Below are positions 59,413 through 64,000 of a stretch of DNA of 64,000 bases, one piece after another. The DNA is from Betaproteobacteria bacterium (GTDB taxonomy: Bacteria; Pseudomonadota; Gammaproteobacteria; Burkholderiales; SG8-39), in the NCBI GenBank assembly GCA_016210745.1, contig JACQTO010000125.1, positions 18,375 through 82,374 of the forward strand, given 5' to 3'. The notes beneath the pieces are model-generated. The model saw only the letters and a list, made by a program, of their open reading frames with translations. It was not told where the DNA came from and did not search any database. The first letter of the stretch is position 1. Each line of letters starts with the position of its first letter. Both the position numbers and the translations under genes were made by a program.

Positions 59413-59450
59413 CCTTGCACCGCGCTGTCGCCCGGTTTACATTTTCGTAA
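59413..59450 (-). promoter_or_regulatory. Box promoter copy iii (DSGYH copy C)
   Basis: Minus strand: TTACGAAAATGTAA (59450-59437), -35-like TGTAAA, 17-bp spacer with GCGACAGC, weaker -10-like GCAAGG (59418-59413). A degenerate CAATTCAA lies upstream. Confidence 0.68.
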
Positions 59451-59542
59451 TCGCCATACGCTTTGAATTGACTGCAGTTCGATGATCGCTGAAGGTGCTG
59501 CAGCGTGCGTCTCGAAACGCGGCGAATTCAAAGCGGCGATGA

Positions 59543-59580
59543 TTACAAGAATGTAACTTTGGCGACAGCTTGGTGTAAGC
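59543..59580 (+). promoter_or_regulatory. Box promoter copy vi (propeller/haem-motif gene)
   Basis: TTACAAGAATGTAA (59543-59556), -35-like TGTAAC, 17-bp spacer with GCGACAGC, -10-like GTAAGC (59575-59580). GAATTCAA is upstream at about 59,524. It is back-to-back with copy iii, 93 bp apart. Confidence 0.78.
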
Positions 59581-59739
59581 ATGGGAGAACGAGAATCGCG
59601 ACTCGTCCGGCGGCCTTCCCGCTGCGTTGGTAACTTCCGAGAAAGAAAGGCGGTCGACGAGAAGGCGGAAATGAAAAGCAAAATACCCAGACGTTGCGAA
59701 CGGCCGGAATTCAAAAAGTCAAGGCAGAGGAGAACACTT

Positions 59740-60897
59740 GTGAAAAAGAGATTGCTGAGTGGATTGGGAGTAATAGCGGTTGTCGTTTCCGTCTATCTGG
59801 GGCTCAGCCTAGTCGATTCTAAGACCGCGGTTGCCACCGCCGGTAAGAAGACGTATTCGCCTACGATCTATGTTGCCGGGGTCGGCGGCCATTTCGCGGA
59901 GGCGAGAATTGCCGTAGACCCCAACAACGCCGACGAACCGTTAAAGGTAAGCGGCCTTGGCAAGGTCAATATCGGAACGACAGCCACCCATAAGGTCCAC
60001 GATCCGCGTATTGATTCCAAGGACGGTAATGTCCTTTTCTGGGCGACCTATCAAAAAGACCCTCAGGGGAAAATGCACATAGGCAAGACCGACCTGAAAA
60101 CAGGCAAGGTGATAAAAGACCTGGCAATCGACCCCGACCCGAGGTCGCCCGGCATATCGGGACCGCTTTACTGCGCCTCGGGGCAGTCGAAGAAGAGTTA
60201 TATGCCGGTATTCATGGGAGGCGAAAGCTACATCGATGTGTTCGACAAGGCCACCCTTGGTCGCAAGCACAGGGTATTCATAAGCGACCTCGGCTACAGG
60301 CCGGAGTCACCGTTGTACCTTCACGGGACTAACTCCAATGATATGAAAATGTTCGTCCTCAGCGTGGCTTTGAAGGGCGAAGATGGAAAACCCAATGGCA
60401 AGAACGATATTGTTCTCGTCGACCTCCCTGCCCTTGAGAAGGGCAAGCTCAAGGAAATCAAGAGAGTCACGCTTTCGGGCGAACCCGGTAAGACCATTAC
60501 CTTCAGGCAGTATTTCAGCAAGGACGACAAATACATTTTCCAGTCCGCAGGTGACAGGGTCTATGTACTCGATGCGAGAACCCTTGCGGTCGTGGACGAA
60601 AAGAAAACCCCGGGCGAGAACCACGATGCCATGCCGACTCCTGACGGCAAATACGCCCTGCTCACCCTGAGGACCAGTGTCAAGGCGACCGGCCCTGATG
60701 GAAAGGTCGTTGAAAAGGACGGCAAGCCGGTCGGAATCAAGGACGGCACCATTGCGCTCTACGATTTTGAGGCGAGGAAGATTTCCGGCAAGCCCGCGTC
60801 TGTCTGCTCCGCATGCCACAAGGACGTGGGTTTGGGAGACAAGACCGCGATCGCTTGCGGTATGGACGCCAACTACAAGAAATATCCATCTCTTTGA
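59740..60897 (+). CDS. Exported beta-propeller-like protein with one C-terminal haem-c motif
   Basis: A 385-residue protein with an N-terminal signal/anchor (LLSGLGVIAVVVSVYLGLSL). The body has propeller-like strands (NVLFWATYQKDPQGKMHIG, IDVFDKATLGRKHRVFI, VYVLDARTLAVVDEKK). The C-terminus carries CSACH (C356, C359, H360), a single c-type haem site. It is much richer in Lys and Asp and in AAG/AAA codons than its neighbours, suggesting transfer from another lineage. GTG 59740 has AGAGGAGAACACTT upstream. Promoter copy vi is 160 bp before it. The function is unknown; electron transfer or metal sensing are possible. Confidence 0.7.
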   Translation: MKKRLLSGLGVIAVVVSVYLGLSLVDSKTAVATAGKKTYSPTIYVAGVGGHFAEARIAVDPNNADEPLKVSGLGKVNIGTTATHKVHDPRIDSKDGNVLFWATYQKDPQGKMHIGKTDLKTGKVIKDLAIDPDPRSPGISGPLYCASGQSKKSYMPVFMGGESYIDVFDKATLGRKHRVFISDLGYRPESPLYLHGTNSNDMKMFVLSVALKGEDGKPNGKNDIVLVDLPALEKGKLKEIKRVTLSGEPGKTITFRQYFSKDDKYIFQSAGDRVYVLDARTLAVVDEKKTPGENHDAMPTPDGKYALLTLRTSVKATGPDGKVVEKDGKPVGIKDGTIALYDFEARKISGKPASVCSACHKDVGLGDKTAIACGMDANYKKYPSL

Positions 60898-61275
60898 CCA
60901 ATAAGTTCAGTTCCCAATCCCGGTCCTCTCCTGGAAGGAGGGGACCGGAACGGACAAGCGTGCCTGTGCGCAGGCCAGCATAGGTCCGCTCCGCGTGCAT
61001 CGGCCTGCCGAAGCAGCACGCCGCGAAAGAAGGCCTTCTCGGATCATGATTCGATCGCGGAACAATCGCTTCGATCCTGTCGCGAAATCGCAACACAAGG
61101 GAGGCCAAACTGCTAAATGGATCCAAGACTGTCGCGATGTCCTCTTCTTTGCTTGTTCATCTCCGAAGTGGTTTAGCACAATCTCGCAACGGCTCCGGAA
61201 CAAGGGTTGCCCGGTGAATTGATCTTGCTTTGCTTGACCTGCGCGGTGACGAATTTTTCAACCTGGAGAAAAGAC
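60898..61275 (+). other. Non-coding stretch with a strong hairpin and a dispersed repeat
   Basis: CCGGTCC...GGACCGG forms a 13-bp hairpin at 60,920-60,948, a possible weak terminator without T-run. A copy of the 51,042 repeat is at 61,052-61,127. No gene is supported. Confidence 0.55.
61052..61127 (+). repeat. Dispersed 75-80 bp repeat, copy 2
   Basis: Partner of 51,042-51,121, with the same ordered blocks. See that entry. Confidence 0.65.
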
Positions 61276-61401
61276 ATGAGCCCTATCAAGGCCGCCGTTT
61301 TGTCCCTTGTCGTCGCATTGCTCCTCGGAGCCTGCGCGAGCGGTGGTTCTTATTCCGAGAGTTCATCCCCGGGGCAAGAGCGTTCCACGCATCGGCATTA
61401 G
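61276..61401 (+). CDS. Small lipoprotein, 41 residues
   Basis: MSPIKAAVLSLVVALLLGAC is a full lipoprotein signal (lipobox LLGAC, Cys20), followed by a short Ser/Gly/His-rich mature part ending RSTHRH. GGAGAAAAGAC precedes ATG 61276. It lies 75 bp before the porin gene. Its function is unknown, but a His end suits metal binding. Confidence 0.6.
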   Translation: MSPIKAAVLSLVVALLLGACASGGSYSESSSPGQERSTHRH

Positions 61402-61476
61402 GCTGGAGACGGCGCCGAGCCGCGCTCGGCACAGCGCCGAGAAAGAATTGATGATAACCACAGCAAGGAGAGCATC

Positions 61477-62961
61477 ATGAAGCTAACGAAGCGCTCACTC
61501 CAAAAAACCGCCATCAGCGCCTGTGTGGCGGGCGCCTTGCTTCCGCTTGGAGCGTACGCAGCCGACGATACCCAGACCATGAAGGCGGAAATCGAGGCGC
61601 TGAAAAGGGAAATTCGGGAGCTGCGCGGCCTGATCAAGGGAAGCCGCGAAGAGGCCGCGAGCAAACGGGAGGTGAGCGCCCTGCAAAAAGAGGTTCGGGA
61701 GGCGAAGGCTGCCGCTACCAAGCCATCCCAAGACAAGACCCTGACCGTCCTTGGCACCACGGTGACCCTCTACGGCACGTTGAACGCGGACGCCGGCACG
61801 GTCGAGCGCACCGGGGCCACCGTCAGCGCGACCCCCCTCAACAGCTTAGTAGGTGCGCCCGGCGCCACGCCGACCGAACTGCCGAGCCGCAACACCCTGC
61901 GGTCCAACTCGTCCAATTTCGGCATCAGGGGCAAAAGGGATCTCTGGGGCGGCTTGAGCGCGATCTTCCAGATCGAATCCTCGATCGGTAAAGACGGCGG
62001 CGCCAGCACCCTGGCGGGACGGGATACATTCATTGGGCTCTCCGGCGGGTTCGGCTCGGTGCTTTACGGCGGCAATATCGACAGCCCCTATAAGCGCGGC
62101 GTGCAAGGCAAGGATCCCTTCTACGCAACCGGCATCGCCACCCAGAAGGGCATCCTCGGCAGCCCCGGCTTCAACGTCACCAGCGTCAACGCCGTGGCCG
62201 GCGTCACCGTGGGCGGCAACGCGGCCGGCGCCCAGCAGCAGAACGCCGGCTTTGACGCTCGGCTGAATAACCTGGTGATGTACCGCAGTCCCGTCTTCAA
62301 CGGCTTTTCCGGCGAGATCGGCTACGGCCTCAACGAGCAGAAGAGCACGTCCGCCGGCGCGCAGATCAACCCGGGCGTATGGTCGCTGCTCGGGCGCTAC
62401 GAGATGGGGCCGATCTTCGTGAGCTACGCCTTCGAGCGCCGCAAGGATGTGTTTGGCCTCAATTCCTTGACGACGCTCGTTCCGGGTACCGGCGTCACGG
62501 GAGCACTGTTCGTGCCGCCGGCGGGAGCTTCTTCAACCGATACCGGCAACAAGCTGGGCCTGGGCTACAAGTTCGGCAATACCGACGCCCTGCTGGTTTG
62601 GGAAAACCTCGAGTACGAAACCAACGCGGGACCGGTGACCAAATATGCCCGCGACGCGTGGGTCGCGTCGGTCAGCCACCGGCTGGGTTCCCACCGTGGG
62701 ATCGTAAGTTACGGCACGGCCGAGCGCGGCAGTTGCACCCTGGCCGGCGGCGCCGCATGCTCTACCGCCGGGCTGGGCGCCAAGCAATGGGCGTTGGGTT
62801 ACGTGTACAACCTGGATAACGTGTCCGCCCTATACGCTTTCTGGACCAAGATTACCAACGAAAGCGCCGCGGCTTACAACTTCGGCGTGTCGGGCGCTCC
62901 GGCCGCCGGCGTCGGTGCCGATCCCCAGGCCTTGGCACTTGGTGTGCGCTACCAATTCTGA
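61477..62961 (+). CDS. Porin with an N-terminal coiled coil
   Basis: A 494-residue outer-membrane porin of the betaproteobacterial general family. Signal LQKTAISACVAGALLPLGAYA is followed by a coiled coil of about 60 residues (MKAEIEALKREIRELRGLI, then SALQKEVREAKAA), which is unusual for this family and could reach toward peptidoglycan. The barrel starts VTLYGTLNADAGTVERTG. SNFGIRGKRDLWGGLSA is the L3/start region, and the end is ALALGVRYQF with terminal Phe. AAGGAG precedes ATG 61477. It differs from the porin at 55,079 in having this coiled coil. Confidence 0.88.
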   Translation: MKLTKRSLQKTAISACVAGALLPLGAYAADDTQTMKAEIEALKREIRELRGLIKGSREEAASKREVSALQKEVREAKAAATKPSQDKTLTVLGTTVTLYGTLNADAGTVERTGATVSATPLNSLVGAPGATPTELPSRNTLRSNSSNFGIRGKRDLWGGLSAIFQIESSIGKDGGASTLAGRDTFIGLSGGFGSVLYGGNIDSPYKRGVQGKDPFYATGIATQKGILGSPGFNVTSVNAVAGVTVGGNAAGAQQQNAGFDARLNNLVMYRSPVFNGFSGEIGYGLNEQKSTSAGAQINPGVWSLLGRYEMGPIFVSYAFERRKDVFGLNSLTTLVPGTGVTGALFVPPAGASSTDTGNKLGLGYKFGNTDALLVWENLEYETNAGPVTKYARDAWVASVSHRLGSHRGIVSYGTAERGSCTLAGGAACSTAGLGAKQWALGYVYNLDNVSALYAFWTKITNESAAAYNFGVSGAPAAGVGADPQALALGVRYQF

Positions 62962-63113
62962 TTTTTTCGAGATAACGCTGACCAGGCGTAACCGGCACCT
63001 GCTCTGGTCGTAAGTCGTCTACCGCGTCGGTCGCGGCGGCAAAGCCTCCGCGACCGCCTTCTCGCCGATCTAGAACGTGTAAGCTCCAACTGCGCGCGCA
63101 GTTCACGGCGCTG

Positions 63114-63386
63114 TTACGCACCCGAACACAGCCCCGCAATTGATCGACACGTGCACGGCCGACACGTGCACGGATTTGAGTGGGCGTTGCCTGGAGCATT
63201 CCCGCGACGACCCGCGCGCTGCCGGACAATGTTGCCGGCGATCACCGCGAACGTGCTTGCGGCCCGTCTATTCAGAGCGCGCGCTGTATTGCCGAGCCAG
63301 CGGGCGATCTCGTCCGAGCGCGCGCGCCTAACGGCCAGTTCGAATGCGCGAATCCCTTCGGGCGTCGGGAATTGTGAATTTTCCAA
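63114..63386 (-). CDS. Small hypothetical protein (RSP_7527-like start)
   Basis: TTG at 63386 has TAGGAGTAACC upstream. The product begins ENSQFPTPEGIRAFELAVRRA and has a helical basic middle (EIARWLGNTARALNRRAAS) like small RSP_7527-type proteins. The last 25 residues are Cys-rich (CTCRPCTCR) and may be out of frame. Of 90 codons, the first 45 look genuine. Its ribosome site begins just after the stop of truncated DSGYH copy D, so both may share one message from promoter copy iv. Confidence 0.45.
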   Translation of the reverse strand: MENSQFPTPEGIRAFELAVRRARSDEIARWLGNTARALNRRAASTFAVIAGNIVRQRAGRRGNAPGNAHSNPCTCRPCTCRSIAGLCSGA

Positions 63387-63397
63387 AATGGTTACTC

Positions 63398-63514
63398 CTA
63401 AAATTTGTTGCTGCTGATGTTATCCGGGTTGACGGTCGTACCTATGTGCGATTGCGCGCTCGTCAGGGTGGGCAGCGCGGCGGCGATGGCGGCGATAATG
63501 AGTTCGCATTTCAA
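63398..63514 (-). pseudogene. DSGYH-family gene, truncated copy D
   Basis: TTG 63514 opens LKCELIIAAIAAALPTLTSA, then QSHIGTTVNPDN, which enters the first repeat (compare copy A HMGTTVNPDD) and breaks off to ISSNKF and TAG 63400-63398. A second, older-looking start with AAGGAGATCTGTC and ATGTTGAAACGC lies at 63,587, giving MLKRRLI and then nonsense, so the 5' end has been partly duplicated. Confidence 0.7.
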
Positions 63515-63584
63515 CGTGAGAGGTCTCCGTGATTTGCGGTGTTGCGAGGTCTTGGTTCCTATTTCTGATAAGTCTGCGTTTCAA

Positions 63585-63792
63585 CATGACAGATCTCCTT
63601 GATTGGCGTTATCGCGATGACTTGGTCGCTGCTTCTATCAGTACGCGGACAGTGACGCCATTTTGATCTCCGCCTGTTTACCAGGTGCTGTCGCCACGCT
63701 TACATTCTTGTAAGCGCAACTCCTCCTTGAATTCGCCGCGATTCGAAGATTCCTGAAGCCGCTCCAACGTGCGGTCCCGTAAATTCCGACGT
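63585..63792 (-). repeat. Long upstream repeat block, copy 2
   Basis: Close match to 50,519-50,725: DSGYH start codon region, leader, box promoter, GAATTC, and the TGAAGCCGCTCCA/GCGGTCCCGTAAATTCCGACG tail. Here the response-regulator end lies just beyond; at copy 1 a glycine-zipper remnant does. Confidence 0.8.
63676..63713 (-). promoter_or_regulatory. Box promoter copy iv (DSGYH copy D)
   Basis: Minus strand: TTACAAGAATGTAA (63713-63700), -35-like TGTAAG, 17-bp spacer with GCGACAGC, -10-like GTAAAC (63681-63676). GAATTCAA is upstream near 63,727-63,734. Confidence 0.78.
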
Positions 63793-63829
63793 TGGGTCGG
63801 CCCCGGTCCTCAAGAACCGGTGCCGGATC

Positions 63830-64000
63830 TCACGAGTCGCGATCCTCGATCACGTAGCCGACCCCGCGTACCGTGTGCAAGAGCTTCTTGTCGAACGGAT
63901 CGTCGATCTTCGAGCGCAGCCTGCGCATGGCGACTTCGACGACGTTGGTGTCGCCGTCGAAATTGATGTCCCAGACCTGCTCGGCGATGCTCGTGCGCGA
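63830..64000 (-). CDS. OmpR/PhoB response regulator, C-terminal part (cut by window edge)
   Basis: The visible 56 codons encode the winged-helix end [20 protein letters not shown] and [28 protein letters not shown]. This is the same family as the intact regulator at 49,038 (13 differences over 56 residues). The frame is clean up to the edge, so this copy may be complete beyond 64,000. It lies upstream of the repeat block that carries DSGYH copy D, on the same strand. Confidence 0.88.
   Translation of the reverse strand, partial: SRTSIAEQVWDINFDGDTNVVEVAMRRLRSKIDDPFDKKLLHTVRGVGYVIEDRDS

Overview
The window is GC-rich, densely coded DNA from a betaproteobacterium-like Gram-negative. Nothing in it fixes a genus. 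The case rests on established gene neighbourhoods: lysA-lptM facing cyaY, mrcA divergent from pilMNOPQ, aroK-aroB-gltB-gltD, and glmU-glmS. No rRNA, tRNA or CRISPR array was seen.

Region 1 (1-23,087) is ordinary chromosome. It holds an RND drug pump (cut by the left edge) with its adaptor, lysine synthesis (lysA), the small lipoprotein lptM, frataxin cyaY, penicillin-binding protein 1A, the type IV pilus assembly operon pilMNOPQ ending in a clear terminator, shikimate genes aroK and aroB, glutamate synthase gltBD, and UDP-GlcNAc synthesis (glmU, glmS). These genes are intact and tightly packed.

Region 2 (23.1-44.5 kb) is accessory and devoted to heavy metals. Two complete HME-RND (CzcCBA-type) efflux systems lie in tandem. 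Each is headed by a small secreted CzcI-like protein, and a decayed P-type ATPase tail lies between them. A PII-like protein of the group linked to metal efflux and a lipoprotein follow. Next comes a periplasmic copper/redox set: a Tat-exported multicopper oxidase, a Met-rich small protein, a cytochrome c, a Sco protein and a beta-propeller protein. The set ends in a truncated thioredoxin-like gene fused by deletion to a PII gene that has lost its start.

Region 3 (44.5-64 kb) is a mosaic of small secreted or periplasmic proteins, porins, a CusR/CopR-type response regulator and many broken duplicates. Its most striking feature is a promoter module present seven times. Each copy has a 14-bp inverted repeat close to TTACAAGAATGTAA whose right half supplies a -35-like TGTAA, then exactly 17 bp to a GTAARC-like -10, usually with GAATTCAA upstream and GCGACAGC in the spacer. 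The box resembles those of CusR/HprR-type metal or redox regulators. Four copies precede members of a small three-repeat secreted family (DSGYH proteins, two intact and two truncated), one precedes an unusual beta-propeller/haem-motif protein, one a collagen-like secreted protein, and one is an orphan joined to a broken MerC-like gene. A regulator of the expected family is present intact (49,038-49,712), as a pseudogene (53.2-53.6 kb) and as a C-terminal piece at the right edge; no sensor kinase is visible. The region reads as an expanding and decaying metal-responsive envelope regulon whose effectors are mostly unrecognised.
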